DNA from: Candidatus Nitrosopumilus sp.
GTDB lineage: Archaea; Thermoproteota; Nitrososphaeria; Nitrososphaerales; Nitrosopumilaceae
NCBI GenBank assembly: GCA_025699075.1
Contig: JAILWG010000001.1
Span: 124,001 to 188,000 of the forward strand
Direction of reading: 5' to 3'
Length of the DNA stretch: 64,000 bases
Numbering within the stretch: position 1 is the first letter of the stretch; every line of letters starts with the position of its first letter. The notes under the pieces are model-generated. The model worked only from the letters and a program-made list of their open reading frames with translations. It did no database searches and had not been told where the DNA came from. Shown here piece by piece: positions 1 through 8,901 of the stretch. Both the position numbers and the translations under genes were made by a program.

Positions 1-1062
1 AATGATGTGTGGAATTCTGTTTTCTTTTTTAATTGATTTTAAACTATGATGCAATGATGAATCTCTATATCTCCACCATGTTGATATGTCTGCATCGTTT
101 TCCAATGTTTTGATAATTTTACCTGTTGTTATTTTTTTGAATTTATCTGCATTGGAAACAATTTTTTCATCATATTCTACAAATAATACACATTTGCTTT
201 TTTTATCAAATTTACATTTCATTTGATTAAATGTTGTTTTATCTACAAATTCAATTGCCGATGGATTCGTAGAATTGATGTCAAGACAGTTTTTTGCTGC
301 CTTGATAATTGATTCATATTCTGTAACAAAAAGAATTCTCTTTTTTGGTTTATTTTTAATTTGTAATTTTGCAGATAATATTATTCCTAATGTCCCCTCA
401 GAACCTATGAGTATTTTATGTGAATCTCTTTCTGTCTTTATTTTATCTAATCTATACCCTGATGAATTTTTAGATACATTTGGAAATTTTCTATTATCAA
501 TATTTTTTGTAATTTTGATTATGTCTTTTGTTATTTTATTTTTTTCTGGCAATGTGATTTTTTTTGCATTTCCATCAACAAAGGTAATCTCACTGACATT
601 ATCGATTACACTCCCGTACTTTAGACTTCTACTTCCACTTGAATTGTTTCCAAGCATTCCTCCCACCGAACAAAAAGATCCTATTGATGGATTTGGAGGA
701 AAGAATTTCTTACTCTCTTCTAATTTTCTATCTAAATTTCCTTTTATTACCCCCGTTCCAACAGTAACATGATTTTTGTGTACTCTGATTGAAGTAAAAT
801 TTTTCATGTCTAGAATTATTCCTGAATTCAAGGCACTTCCTACTAGTCCTGTACCTGCACCTCGCACTGTTACTGAAATCTTGTATTTTTTGGCAATCTT
901 TACTGTGCTGATTACATCTTTTTCATTTTTAGGAATCACTATGATTTTTGGAATTATTTTATATGAACTTGAATCAACTGAATAGAATTCCCTGAATTCT
1001 TTATTGGATAATACTTTGCCTTGAATTTTTGATTCTAGTATTTTTAATACTGGTTTTTTCAT
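1..1062 (-). CDS. FAD-binding oxidoreductase, GlcD-like (3' end cut by window edge)
   Basis: An open frame of 354 codons starts with ATG at 1062 and runs off the left edge without a stop, so the C-terminus is missing. The N-terminal half looks like an FAD_binding_4 (PCMH-type) flavin domain: RGAGTGLVGSALNSGIILDM near residues 67-86, then a SIGSFCSVGGMLGNNSSGSR stretch and IGSEGTLGIILSAKL, the usual FAD-contact segments of D-lactate/glycolate dehydrogenase relatives. The substrate cannot be read from the sequence; a 2-hydroxy acid is the family norm. It starts 9 bp after the stop of the HD-domain gene and is probably cotranscribed with it. The family assignment is firm, the substrate is not. 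Confidence 0.88.
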   Translation of the reverse strand, partial: MKKPVLKILESKIQGKVLSNKEFREFYSVDSSSYKIIPKIIVIPKNEKDVISTVKIAKKYKISVTVRGAGTGLVGSALNSGIILDMKNFTSIRVHKNHVTVGTGVIKGNLDRKLEESKKFFPPNPSIGSFCSVGGMLGNNSSGSRSLKYGSVIDNVSEITFVDGNAKKITLPEKNKITKDIIKITKNIDNRKFPNVSKNSSGYRLDKIKTERDSHKILIGSEGTLGIILSAKLQIKNKPKKRILFVTEYESIIKAAKNCLDINSTNPSAIEFVDKTTFNQMKCKFDKKSKCVLFVEYDEKIVSNADKFKKITTGKIIKTLENDADISTWWRYRDSSLHHSLKSIKKENRIPHII

Positions 1063-1071
1063 ATGATGAAT

Positions 1072-2391
1072 CTAGACCTTGATTCTATAGTAATCCCATC
1101 TTTCAGGATCAAACAATGTCACAAACTCTGCTTCTTCCTTGTCTATCCTTGCCCTGATGACGTCTCGTAATGCAAAACTTGTCATGAATTTAAATTTCAA
1201 AGAATTTGCTTGCATGATAAACATATGACGCATTTCACTACCTCCTTTCAATCCCCAATATCCCATCTTTAATGCCAAAGGTTCAAGGAAAATAGTATTT
1301 CCTAATCCATAGTTCTCATCCCTGATTTCTTCACGTAGCTTGTAATTTTCCAGTGGACCTCCTTTGGAAAATCCTATGATTTCCCCCTTTTTGTCATTCA
1401 GTCTCAATGTATTGATGATTATTTGTGGATCTTTGACTGATTCTTCAAATTTTTCTTTTTCAAATTGCAATGGTGTTGGTAGTTCTAAAAATATTTCATA
1501 TAGGGCATTGATGAATTTTGGATCTTTTCTTGTCGACATTGACTCTATTGTTGGAATTAATTTTAGATTTTCATATGAATAGTCTGCCTGAATTGTAATT
1601 TCTTGTTGTCTAATTTTCATAAATGATAATACGGTATCAAAGAAATTCTTTCTCATTTCTTTTGGAAGAACTTTGAGAATTCCTTTTGCCATATCTGTTT
1701 CTTTGTTTAGTAATTCTTCAAAATATGCAACTGCACTTCTTACAATTAATGATGGTCTCCATGCTAAAGCATGTGCATTCATTTTTGCCATTTCCATTGC
1801 CTTTGTAAAATCTCCTAATGCATATCCACTAACTCTATCTACTACTGACAGATACCATCCCATTTCCAATATGTGTTCTTGATACGATAGATTATTTCTT
1901 GTCAAATCTGAATTATCAAAAGCCTGCTGAATCTGTGCTTCTGCATTCTTCTTTAACTGCCCACTCCATGGATATGTTGTTCTTAAAATCAATGCTTTGA
2001 TAATTTCTAAATCTAAATTTGCTTGATTAATTAAATGAAGAAGTTTTTTATCCATTGAAATAAATTTCAAAACACTTTCTTCGTGAGGTTTATCTACATT
2101 TTTTTGTGGATCAAAATCATGGAACAACGCTGCCACGTATAGATATTTTATATCTTCATCTGTGAGCTCTACTGTTTTTTGTTTATTTGCTAAAAGCGAA
2201 ACATATGTCACTTCTAACTCATGATTGATGTTGTGATAGCCATAATAATCAGTTCCAAGACCTTGACTTTCAAACAAATCTATGGTATAATCTAGCATTT
2301 CTACGTAGCAGTCATCATTTAGCCCATTTTCTACCATTAAACTAAGAATTTCGTTTCTCATTGAATGTGTATTTGCAAATTGCTGCAACAT
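1072..2391 (-). CDS. HD-domain protein with C-terminal acyltransferase-like region
   Basis: 439 residues. The N-terminal part carries an HD phosphohydrolase signature: a His-rich GYHNINHELEV segment (His53, His57) and a metal-binding pair LFHDFDP (His91-Asp92). The C-terminal 110 residues (GEIIGFSKGGPLENYKL to DPERWDYYRIKV) resemble a GNAT-type fold by eye; this is an inference. The nucleotide or other substrate is unknown. The gene reads toward the FAD oxidase, with 9 bp between them, suggesting an operon. The start at 2391 is followed by a second Met after ten residues, so it could be slightly shorter. Confidence 0.75.
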   Translation of the reverse strand: MLQQFANTHSMRNEILSLMVENGLNDDCYVEMLDYTIDLFESQGLGTDYYGYHNINHELEVTYVSLLANKQKTVELTDEDIKYLYVAALFHDFDPQKNVDKPHEESVLKFISMDKKLLHLINQANLDLEIIKALILRTTYPWSGQLKKNAEAQIQQAFDNSDLTRNNLSYQEHILEMGWYLSVVDRVSGYALGDFTKAMEMAKMNAHALAWRPSLIVRSAVAYFEELLNKETDMAKGILKVLPKEMRKNFFDTVLSFMKIRQQEITIQADYSYENLKLIPTIESMSTRKDPKFINALYEIFLELPTPLQFEKEKFEESVKDPQIIINTLRLNDKKGEIIGFSKGGPLENYKLREEIRDENYGLGNTIFLEPLALKMGYWGLKGGSEMRHMFIMQANSLKFKFMTSFALRDVIRARIDKEEAEFVTLFDPERWDYYRIKV

Positions 2392-2502
2392 CTTTTGATC
2401 TTCATTCCAGTTTTTAAAGATGATCTACGTGTTTTGAATTTTGATCCATCTTATGATTATTGTTAGAAAGATTCAATAGAATTCAGATTTGGTAATTTTT
2501 GA

Positions 2503-2907
2503 ATGTCATTTAACAAGGATTTGTTGGAAAAATTGATGAATTTCAATGAAAATAACTCTCCTCAGTTTACTCTACACGTCAATGATTCTGTTTATCCTAT
2601 TTCTACTACATCCATAACTAATTCACCTATTCCTGTAAATGAGCCTACAACTAGAGGAGGGGTCTATTTTTCAGATAAATTTGCCTACAAAATGAAATGT
2701 GTGGTAAATGATCTTTCAGTAGTCCCATTACTTACCAAAAAAATGCTTGGCCCTAACACTGAATTTGGTGAATTGAAAATTACCACCAACATTGAAGATG
2801 GCGGCAGCCCTATGGATATTGAGATTTTTACCAATCTAACAAATAGTGTTCAAACTCCTGATTCCATAGAACTTAGTTTGATTATTGTACGATTAGAATC
2901 TGTTTAG
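2503..2907 (+). CDS. Conserved hypothetical protein
   Basis: 134 residues with no recognised motif and no membrane segment. Composition is ordinary for a soluble beta-rich protein (SIELSLIIVRLESV end). It is divergent from the HD-domain gene, and its stop interlocks with the stop of the J-protein gene (4 bp shared). Probably real because of its length, start context and codon use; function unknown. Confidence 0.7.
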   Translation: MSFNKDLLEKLMNFNENNSPQFTLHVNDSVYPISTTSITNSPIPVNEPTTRGGVYFSDKFAYKMKCVVNDLSVVPLLTKKMLGPNTEFGELKITTNIEDGGSPMDIEIFTNLTNSVQTPDSIELSLIIVRLESV

Positions 2908-3458
2908 TCTATTCTAAAATATTTGTCGTATTTTTCTCTACGTTCTTTATCTGATAATATTTCATATGCTTTGTTCAATCTTGCCATTTCTTCTTCAGAA
3001 TTTTGTTTTGTTTTATCTGGATGGGTCTTCTTTGCAAGTTCTCTGAATTTCCTTTTAATTTCATCTGGTGTCGCATCTTTTGTCACACCTATAATTTCAT
3101 AATAATTTGGAAGTCTATCGTTGTTTAATGCTTCTCTGAATTCTTTATCGTCTTTTGTATTCCTTCTCTGTCCTAATTCTTCATAATCGTCTCCCCAATC
3201 TGAATGATATTTTTCAAAGGTTTTGTCTTTTTTTGATTCTAATTCTTCTTTATCGTATGATGTTTTTCTTCTTAGAATGATGTCTCTTGCTAGAAACAAA
3301 AATAGGCCGATTACTGCAATCGCAAATCCTGAAAATAGAATAATTTTTTCTTCATCCGTAACTTCTAATTCCATGTCTAGATTGCTGTTTTGGGCATGTG
3401 TTGCTTGGATTCCTCCAATCAAAATTGCCAAAACAATAAAAATCCAAAATTTGTACAT
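2904..3458 (-). CDS. Membrane-anchored J-domain (DnaJ-like) protein
   Basis: 184 residues. A signal-like hydrophobic N-terminus (residues 4-22) is followed by a second membrane segment (about 40-58) and a basic RRK. The C-terminus is a J domain (about 118-182) with the HPD tripeptide at 146-148 (KKTHPDKTKQ) that stimulates Hsp70 ATPase. The J domain should face the cytoplasm and recruit DnaK to the membrane. No Gly/Phe or zinc region is present, so this is a class C J-protein, not the canonical DnaJ. It lies 9 bp after the AsnC-type regulator on the same strand. Confidence 0.88.
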   Translation of the reverse strand: MYKFWIFIVLAILIGGIQATHAQNSNLDMELEVTDEEKIILFSGFAIAVIGLFLFLARDIILRRKTSYDKEELESKKDKTFEKYHSDWGDDYEELGQRRNTKDDKEFREALNNDRLPNYYEIIGVTKDATPDEIKRKFRELAKKTHPDKTKQNSEEEMARLNKAYEILSDKERREKYDKYFRID

Positions 3459-3467
3459 TTTTCTTTC

Positions 3468-3911
3468 CTATGATAATCTGAAATCTTCTTTTGCAGTATT
3501 GAGAACCACGTGAGTTATCGTATTTTCCACATTGGGGATTGCTGCCAGGCCCTTTACAAACTTGCTTAATTCATTTCTTTCTTTGAATTTTGCAATGATT
3601 ATTGTATCTGTTGAACCTGTAATGTCATACACTCCACACACATTTTCAAATCTTGAAATTTCTTCTTCGATATCTACAACCTTGTCATTTTTGGCAATAA
3701 TTTCGATGATTGCTGTTAATGAATATCCTATTTTCTCATGATTGATAATTGCAGTATATCCCTGTATGATCTTCTCTTTTTCCAATTTCTTGATTCTGGA
3801 TAGTACTGTAACTGTGGACATGTTTAGTTTCAATGCGAGTTGTCTTGCTGACTGTCTTGCATCCACTAGCAAATTCTTGAGAATCTTTTCATCGGTTTCG
3901 TCTAGGTTCAT
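3468..3911 (-). CDS. Lrp/AsnC family transcriptional regulator
   Basis: 147 residues, the usual family size. The N-terminal helix-turn-helix (DETDEKILKNLLVDARQSAR, then LNMSTVTVLSRIKKLE) is followed by a RAM ligand/oligomerisation domain (IIEIIAKNDKVVDIEEEISR, VYDITGSTDTIIIAKF). These proteins usually bind amino acids or related small molecules and form octamers. The AT-rich divergent region up to 4031 may hold its own operator. The ligand is not predictable. Confidence 0.93.
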   Translation of the reverse strand: MNLDETDEKILKNLLVDARQSARQLALKLNMSTVTVLSRIKKLEKEKIIQGYTAIINHEKIGYSLTAIIEIIAKNDKVVDIEEEISRFENVCGVYDITGSTDTIIIAKFKERNELSKFVKGLAAIPNVENTITHVVLNTAKEDFRLS

Positions 3912-4030
3912 AATGTCTAATTGTGAAAAATATATTTAAAATTTCATTAAATTTATGTAAATTTGTTTGATTTTGCATATGTATGATTAAACCGTTCCAG
4001 ATTTAATACAAATGATGTTTTTATTGAATT

Positions 4031-4258
4031 ATGGGTGAAATTGAGGAATTGGTCATTAAAGGGCAATCTTTGATGGATGCTGGGAAATTCGACGATGCCC
4101 TTGGATTTTTTGAACAAGCACTTCTTTTGAATCAAGATGATCCGGATCTTTGGAATAACAAGGGTGTTGCACTTAGAAGCTTGGGTCGGTATGAAGAATC
4201 TATGTATTGCTTTAACAAATCTCTTGAAATTGAACCTCGTGACAAGTTTGCATCTTAA
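4031..4258 (+). CDS. Small TPR protein
   Basis: 75 residues made of about two tetratricopeptide repeats (GKFDDALGFFEQALLLNQDD, then LWNNKGVALRSLGRYEESMYCFNKSLEIEP). TPRs are helical scaffolds for protein contacts. Divergent from the AsnC-type regulator and 74 bp before a second TPR gene, from which it may have arisen by duplication. Confidence 0.85.
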   Translation: MGEIEELVIKGQSLMDAGKFDDALGFFEQALLLNQDDPDLWNNKGVALRSLGRYEESMYCFNKSLEIEPRDKFAS

Positions 4259-4332
4259 AAAATCATAATTGTTTTGGAATAACAATTTACTAACAGTCAA
4301 TCTATATTATTAACAAAATATTATCAAATGCA

Positions 4333-4830
4333 GTGAATACTAAAATTGAGAAGATGATGGCACAAGCTTTTGAATGTATTGAGGATGGGAACTATTCTGA
4401 AGCTCTGAAACTATATGATTTGGTAATAAAAGAAGACCCTGAAAATGTTAGTGTGTTAGTTGACAAAGGGGCAACTTTACAAAACATAGGAAAAATTAAA
4501 CTGGCTATTCGTTCATATGATAAAGCCCTTGAAATTTCTCCTGAAAATATAGATGCTTTATTAAACAAAGGCGCTGCATTACATTCTCAAGAAAAGTATC
4601 TTGAAGCGATAGATTGTTATGATACTGCATTAAAAATTGATAAAAAATGTGCCATGGCACTTGCATACAAGGGTCTCTCATTAGGGGAGATGGGTGAATT
4701 AAAAGATGCAATAAAGCATTTCAAAAAAGCTCTTTCTATTGACAAACATTATGATTTGGCAAGTATCTCCAAAGATCTTGCTCAGGAATTACTAAAATCA
4801 ACTAAAGGAAAAAAATCTAAAAGACAGTAA
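4333..4830 (+). CDS. TPR repeat protein
   Basis: 165 residues with four to five TPR units of the A..Y..A...P.. pattern (YSEALKLYDLVIKEDPENV, IKLAIRSYDKALEISPENI, YLEAIDCYDTALKIDKKCA, LKDAIKHFKKALSIDKHYD). It ends in a Lys/Arg-rich tail. The start is a GTG at 4333; the ATG just upstream (4328) runs straight into a stop. Its 3' end overlaps the opposing zinc-finger gene by 14 bp. The binding partner is unknown. Confidence 0.85.
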   Translation: MNTKIEKMMAQAFECIEDGNYSEALKLYDLVIKEDPENVSVLVDKGATLQNIGKIKLAIRSYDKALEISPENIDALLNKGAALHSQEKYLEAIDCYDTALKIDKKCAMALAYKGLSLGEMGELKDAIKHFKKALSIDKHYDLASISKDLAQELLKSTKGKKSKRQ

Positions 4831-4990
4831 CATCGCCAGGTGCTGGCTCTCGTTTAGTCTGTTTCTCATTCTCTTCAAAAAATTCCATATGTGCTGAATT
4901 TTGGTGTTTTCTTAATTCTTCGATATTTTCAAATCCTTCATGACACAAGTAACACTTTGGTTTATGTTCGTCTACTAGAGGAAGTACCAT
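4817..4990 (-). CDS. C2H2 zinc-finger microprotein
   Basis: 57 residues. One classical C2H2 finger is clear: CYLC, then twelve residues, then HQNSAH (Cys-x2-Cys-x12-His-x4-His) between residues 13 and 34. The rest is acidic or charged. Single-finger microproteins of this kind are a known feature of archaea; DNA, RNA or protein binding are all possible. The 3' end overlaps the TPR gene by 14 bp. Confidence 0.8.
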   Translation of the reverse strand: MVLPLVDEHKPKCYLCHEGFENIEELRKHQNSAHMEFFEENEKQTKREPAPGDVTVF

Positions 4991-5150
4991 GAATGTATTT
5001 TTCTTGCTGACTACTTATTTCTTAAGATTGTTCGAATATTTGTCAATTTGAAGAAATCTAGGTATGTGACTATTGCAATTCAAATCAGTTTTGAGTCCTA
5101 ATAATATGATTTATACTGAAATTTGTAGTTATGAATGATGAAGATGCATT

Positions 5151-5375
5151 TTAGCATTTATCGCCACAAGCAAAATTGTTTTTTTGGTTTGCCATCATCA
5201 ATTGCCATAATTCTTCTTCTGTAAATCCTGCTTTTTTCTTTGCACAATTTATGCAGTACCTCTCTTCTGGCGCTTCTGGATTTTCTATAAAATTCTCCTC
5301 TCCCAATACACAGACTTTGCAGTCTTCTCCAGAACAAGTAAACTGATCCAAATGATTATCACAATTACAAGTCAT
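5151..5375 (-). CDS. Small cysteine-rich metal-binding protein
   Basis: 74 residues with nine Cys, arranged as CNC, CSGEDCKVC, CINCAKK and a terminal CGDKC. The spacing suggests one or two zinc or iron sites. The family is not recognised. Downstream there is a gap to 4990 with no gene. Confidence 0.72.
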   Translation of the reverse strand: MTCNCDNHLDQFTCSGEDCKVCVLGEENFIENPEAPEERYCINCAKKKAGFTEEELWQLMMANQKNNFACGDKC

Positions 5376-5479
5376 TTTTCTGATTTCGCCTGTTTCTTGG
5401 ATTGTAACTGTGTATTTTTTATTTTCTAAATCTCAAATTAGTCACAAGGATTGAAATTCGTATATTTTGACATATATCC

Positions 5480-6133
5480 ATGAGAAATGACGAGAATTTT
5501 GAAATGGAAAAACCTGTGGTGATATTTGATTTTGATGGAACCATCGCCAATACTTTGGATTCCATAATAGATATTCTAAATGACCTTTCTGATGAATTTG
5601 GATTCAAAAAAATTAAAGAAAATGAGGTGGAATATCTGCGTGGAAAAAGACCTCGGGAAATTCTAAAACATCTTGGGATCTCTATTTTCAAATTGCCTTT
5701 TGTGATTCGTAAGACTAGAAAGGAGATAAATTCTCATATTGCTCTTTTAAAACCCTCTGTGGATTTATTTCCCATTTTGAAATTGCTTAAAGAAAATGGT
5801 TGTGCTTTGGGGATTGTCACTACAAATACTGAAGAGAATGTCCAAAATTTTCTACATGCAAATAACTTGGATCTCTTTGATTTCTTTTATACTGCAAAGA
5901 AGATTTTTGGTAAAGATAGAATCATCTCCAAAATTATCAAAGAAATGAATGTACAAAAATCAAATGTTTATTTTATTGGAGATGAGATACGTGACATCGA
6001 AGCTGGCAAAAAAGTGGGAATCAATACAATTGCTGTAAGTTGGGGGTATAACACTAAAAATGCTCTCATTAAAGAACATCCTGATTACTTGATAGATTCT
6101 CCTTCAGAACTTGAAAAAATCATTTTATCGTGA
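5480..6133 (+). CDS. HAD-superfamily hydrolase (phosphoglycolate phosphatase-like)
   Basis: 217 residues with all HAD motifs: motif I IFDFDGTIANT (nucleophile Asp17, acid Asp19), motif II GIVTTNT, the conserved Lys region KIFGKD, and motif III FIGDEIRDIEAGKKVG. The helical cap after motif I is type C1, as in phosphoglycolate phosphatase, PpaX and beta-phosphoglucomutase. The substrate is probably a small phosphorylated metabolite. A second in-frame ATG (5504) lies just before motif I and could be the true start. It is 52 bp before mqnE on the same strand. Confidence 0.88.
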   Translation: MRNDENFEMEKPVVIFDFDGTIANTLDSIIDILNDLSDEFGFKKIKENEVEYLRGKRPREILKHLGISIFKLPFVIRKTRKEINSHIALLKPSVDLFPILKLLKENGCALGIVTTNTEENVQNFLHANNLDLFDFFYTAKKIFGKDRIISKIIKEMNVQKSNVYFIGDEIRDIEAGKKVGINTIAVSWGYNTKNALIKEHPDYLIDSPSELEKIILS

Positions 6134-6185
6134 TAAACAAGCATAAAATTATCTGAGATTGCGATTTTTCACTAAGGAATATATC

Positions 6186-7304
6186 ATGATAGGAAAACAA
6201 ATCAATATGCTCGAACAATTAGTGGGTGACTCTCAAGCTTTAGATCGTGCTTTGGCAGGTGATGAACTTACTTACAAAGACGGTCTTGAATTAATGAATT
6301 ATGATAATTTACATTTGCTAGGTGCAGTTGCAGATAATGCCAGAAAAAAACTAGTTGGTGATACAGTAACTTTTGCTGCATCATATTACATGAACTATAC
6401 TAATGTCTGTGCAGCTAGTTGTCAAATGTGTGCATTTTATCGCAAAGAAGGTGCAGATGATGCATATACTCTGACTCCTCAAGAAATTGAACAACGTGTT
6501 GGAATTGCAAAACAAATGGGTGCAACTGAAGTTCATATTGTTGGGGGATTTCATCCTAAACTTCCTCTTGAGTACTATGAGGATATGATGAGGGCCATCA
6601 AAAAAAGTCACCCTCAACTTAACATCAAAGCATTGACTGCAGCTGAAATTTACTATTTATCAAAATTGACCAAAAATTCTACAAAGGAGATTTTGTCTCG
6701 CCTAAAGGATGCCGGACTAGATTCAATGCCTGGTGGAGGGGCTGAATTATTTCACCCTGATATTCGAGGACAGATTGTTAGAGGAAAATGTACAGGACAA
6801 CAATGGCTTGATGTAATTGAAGAAGCGCATAACATGGGTATCAAAAGCAATGTCACTATGCTTTATGGTCATATTGAAAAACCTGAACATGTTGTTGATC
6901 ATTTAATCAAAGTTAGAGAATTACAAAAGAAAACAAATGGTTTTCTTACTTTAATTCCGTTGAAATTTAGTTTAGATAATACTGAATTAGAGCAAAAACA
7001 TCTTGTTAGCAATGAATGCTCATCAGTATATGATTTGAGAATCATTGCGTTATCTCGACTAATGCTTGCAAATGTCTTAAACAACATCTCTGTATATTGG
7101 GTCGCATATGGGAAAAAGCTTGCACAAGTTGCCTTGTCTAATGGTGGCAACGATTTGGTTGGAACAGCTTTTTCTGAAGAAATCTACAAGGCTGCCGGAA
7201 AGACAACATCTTCTTCAGTTGAAGAACTGGCCACAATGGTAAAAGAAATTGGGCGTGTTCCTGCTCAACGAAATACTCATTTTGGTATTTTAAAAAAATT
7301 CTAA
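6186..7304 (+). CDS. mqnE: Radical SAM aminofutalosine synthase (MqnE-type)
   Basis: 372 residues. A radical SAM enzyme of the CofH/MqnC/MqnE group, with the 4Fe-4S triad CAASCQMC (Cys75, 79, 82). SMPGGGAELF and SNVTMLYGHIE match MqnE better than CofH or MqnC. MqnE joins an enolpyruvyl benzoate to SAM-derived adenosine to give aminofutalosine, an early step of futalosine-route menaquinone synthesis. mqnD lies 2.3 kb away on the other strand, which supports this choice. The ATG at 6186 is preferred over an upstream TTG at 6159 that would add a non-conserved tail. CofH (F420 synthesis) is the main alternative. Confidence 0.85.
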   Translation: MIGKQINMLEQLVGDSQALDRALAGDELTYKDGLELMNYDNLHLLGAVADNARKKLVGDTVTFAASYYMNYTNVCAASCQMCAFYRKEGADDAYTLTPQEIEQRVGIAKQMGATEVHIVGGFHPKLPLEYYEDMMRAIKKSHPQLNIKALTAAEIYYLSKLTKNSTKEILSRLKDAGLDSMPGGGAELFHPDIRGQIVRGKCTGQQWLDVIEEAHNMGIKSNVTMLYGHIEKPEHVVDHLIKVRELQKKTNGFLTLIPLKFSLDNTELEQKHLVSNECSSVYDLRIIALSRLMLANVLNNISVYWVAYGKKLAQVALSNGGNDLVGTAFSEEIYKAAGKTTSSSVEELATMVKEIGRVPAQRNTHFGILKKF

Positions 7305-7606
7305 TCCATTTGTTTTTTAATGGAGTCTAGTTTTTCCTCTATCTTCACATGCTTGTCCTGCCTTGAATCGATTTTGATTATTGTCTCCACTCTGGCAATT
7401 CCTAGATTATGAACTGTTTCCATCATTTGTTTTGTTGCAGAATTGATGACATCTATATTATCTGATTCCAAAATTGTTCCCATTGCATTGATTTCATATC
7501 TCAAATTCTCTATTTTTTGAATAGATTCTATAGCTTTAGCAATGTAAAAACTTACACTGCTAGTTTTGGTTGCCATTGGATATATGCTAATTTCTGCATG
7601 AATCAC
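7301..7606 (-). CDS. Thiamine-binding protein family (MTH1187/YkoF-like, UPF0045)
   Basis: 101 residues, the family size. The start AEISIYPMATKTSSVSFYIA and the central YEINAMGTILESDN and RVETIIKIDSRQDK match the MTH1187-type ferredoxin-like fold, members of which bind thiamine or its pyrimidine. The protein is likely cytoplasmic and homomultimeric. Its stop interlocks with that of mqnE (4 bp). Confidence 0.85.
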   Translation of the reverse strand: MIHAEISIYPMATKTSSVSFYIAKAIESIQKIENLRYEINAMGTILESDNIDVINSATKQMMETVHNLGIARVETIIKIDSRQDKHVKIEEKLDSIKKQMD

Positions 7607-7643
7607 TATTGGGTATGTTCTAATTTGAGATTAAAACCTTTGA

Positions 7644-7919
7644 TTATTCTGCTGGCTTCTTTTCTTTTCTTTTGGCGCTATCTTTTTTCCTTCTTGCACC
7701 AAAACTTATCAAAACAAGTAAAAATCCTACCCCAATTAAAATTCCTGATAACATCTGGTAAGCTTGATTTTGATCTTCTGCAATCATCAATTCGATAATT
7801 TCATCCTCACTCATTCCTGCCTGGCCAATAGGCTGTTCTGAGTAAGCAAAAGTGATTATTATCCCGACAACAATCATTGCAAGACCTGCAGTTAGAATTT
7901 TTTTGTCTACAAGAACCAA
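7644..7919 (-). CDS. Small two-span membrane protein
   Basis: About 91 residues from a TTG at 7919 (VLVDKKILTAGLAMIVVGII). Two hydrophobic spans enclose an acidic loop (SEDEIIELMIAEDQNQAYQ), and the protein ends in a basic Lys/Arg tail that should face the cytoplasm. The open frame continues upstream to 8237, but that part lies antisense to the neighbouring membrane gene and is low-complexity, so I cut it. A TATA-like run lies 20-30 bases before the TTG. The start is uncertain. Confidence 0.6.
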   Translation of the reverse strand: MVLVDKKILTAGLAMIVVGIIITFAYSEQPIGQAGMSEDEIIELMIAEDQNQAYQMLSGILIGVGFLLVLISFGARRKKDSAKRKEKKPAE

Positions 7920-8031
7920 CGTTATCTCTGTTTTGTTTTTATCATATATTAGGTATTTTTTTATTTTTTCTTTTGGCACTAGCCAAAAAATTATCCCTAT
8001 GTTATATGCAATGTTTTGATAAATTTGATAA

Positions 8032-8652
8032 TTGAACTCAAAAATCGAGTCTTTGATTGTATTTGGAGTGATGGGCGTAATACTTTTGCCTGCCCGATTG
8101 CTGTTTGTAGAATTTGTTTCAGATGATTGGCTTGGCTCTTTTGGAGTAATTTCTGTACTTTCTATTTTAATAATCGTTCTTGCTAAAAACAAAAAGTTGG
8201 GCTTTTTTGGAGATATGCTTGAAAGACAAATTTTCAAGTTTCAAAAAGGTAAAAGAGGAATACTGATTTTTGCTGAATCTGCATTTTTACTCGTAATTTT
8301 AGGGACAATGATTTTTGCAATTGATCAAGGTAATTCTGCTTATAATGAACAAAAGATGATTTACATTCCAGAATCCATTGATCAAAAAGAACATCTTATT
8401 GAATCTGCTAAAAATATGACTCCTTCTGATTGGATTTTTGGCACTCTTATGGCTCCTGTGGGATTTGTTACAGCATTTCCTCAAATGAGTGCCGCAATGG
8501 CGTCCATTGATTACAGACTGGATGGATGGCTAATGCATTTTTACACTGTAGGTTTTGTAGAATATCTTGAACTAGTTGGAATTTTACTTTACTATAAAAT
8601 CTCATATAGAAGAAAATCTTCTTTGGATTTGAAAATCAAAACTGCAATTTAA
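8032..8652 (+). CDS. Multi-span membrane protein of unknown function
   Basis: 206 residues with about five hydrophobic spans (LIVFGVMGVILLPARLLFV, VISVLSILIIVL, SAFLLVILGTMIFAI, DWIFGTLMAPVGFVTAF, YLELVGILLYYKI). The start is TTG; a stop codon lies immediately upstream in frame. The GFVTAFPQMSAAMASIDYRL loop may be functional. No family is recognised. The end of the gene is 3 bp from the stop of the opposing gene. Confidence 0.7.
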   Translation: MNSKIESLIVFGVMGVILLPARLLFVEFVSDDWLGSFGVISVLSILIIVLAKNKKLGFFGDMLERQIFKFQKGKRGILIFAESAFLLVILGTMIFAIDQGNSAYNEQKMIYIPESIDQKEHLIESAKNMTPSDWIFGTLMAPVGFVTAFPQMSAAMASIDYRLDGWLMHFYTVGFVEYLELVGILLYYKISYRRKSSLDLKIKTAI

Positions 8653-8655
8653 TGT

Positions 8656-8901
8656 TCATGGTTTAAAATAACCTGAATACCATTGTTGTTTTTGTTGAGC
8701 ATTTCCAAAAACATCAAATGATTTTTCAAAACATTCTATTCTCTTATCTCCCACATCGAACAATCTCTTACAATCTTCAAGAGAGAGTTGAAGATTCCTT
8801 TGGTCTCTGATGGATTTTATTTCGTCATAATTAGAATTGGCTAAAATCCCGATCCCAACTGCAATTATGATTATGACAATTACAATTATTGCATTATTCA
8901 A
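8656..8901 (-). CDS. Small single-span membrane protein
   Basis: 81 residues: an N-terminal hydrophobic anchor (NNAIIVIVIIIIAVGIGILA), then a soluble part with two Cys (LEDCKRLFDVGDKRIECFEK) that could form a disulfide outside the cell. Its start overlaps the end of the upstream gene by 8 bp, so translation is probably coupled. Confidence 0.65.
   Translation of the reverse strand: MNNAIIVIVIIIIAVGIGILANSNYDEIKSIRDQRNLQLSLEDCKRLFDVGDKRIECFEKSFDVFGNAQQKQQWYSGYFKP

Noticed and set aside
275-985. Plus-strand open frames of 165 and 69 codons
   Set aside because: They are antisense to a continuous FAD-oxidase frame with clear flavin motifs.
3953-4300. 115-codon minus-strand frame
   Set aside because: It covers the TPR gene in antisense; the TPR repeat is convincing.
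6159-6185. Longer start for mqnE
   Set aside because: The extra nine residues come from a TTG and are outside the conserved sequence; ATG 6186 fits better.
7920-8237. N-terminal extension of the small membrane protein on the minus strand
   Set aside because: It runs antisense through the start of the 8032 membrane gene and has low-complexity Ser/Thr/Asn sequence.
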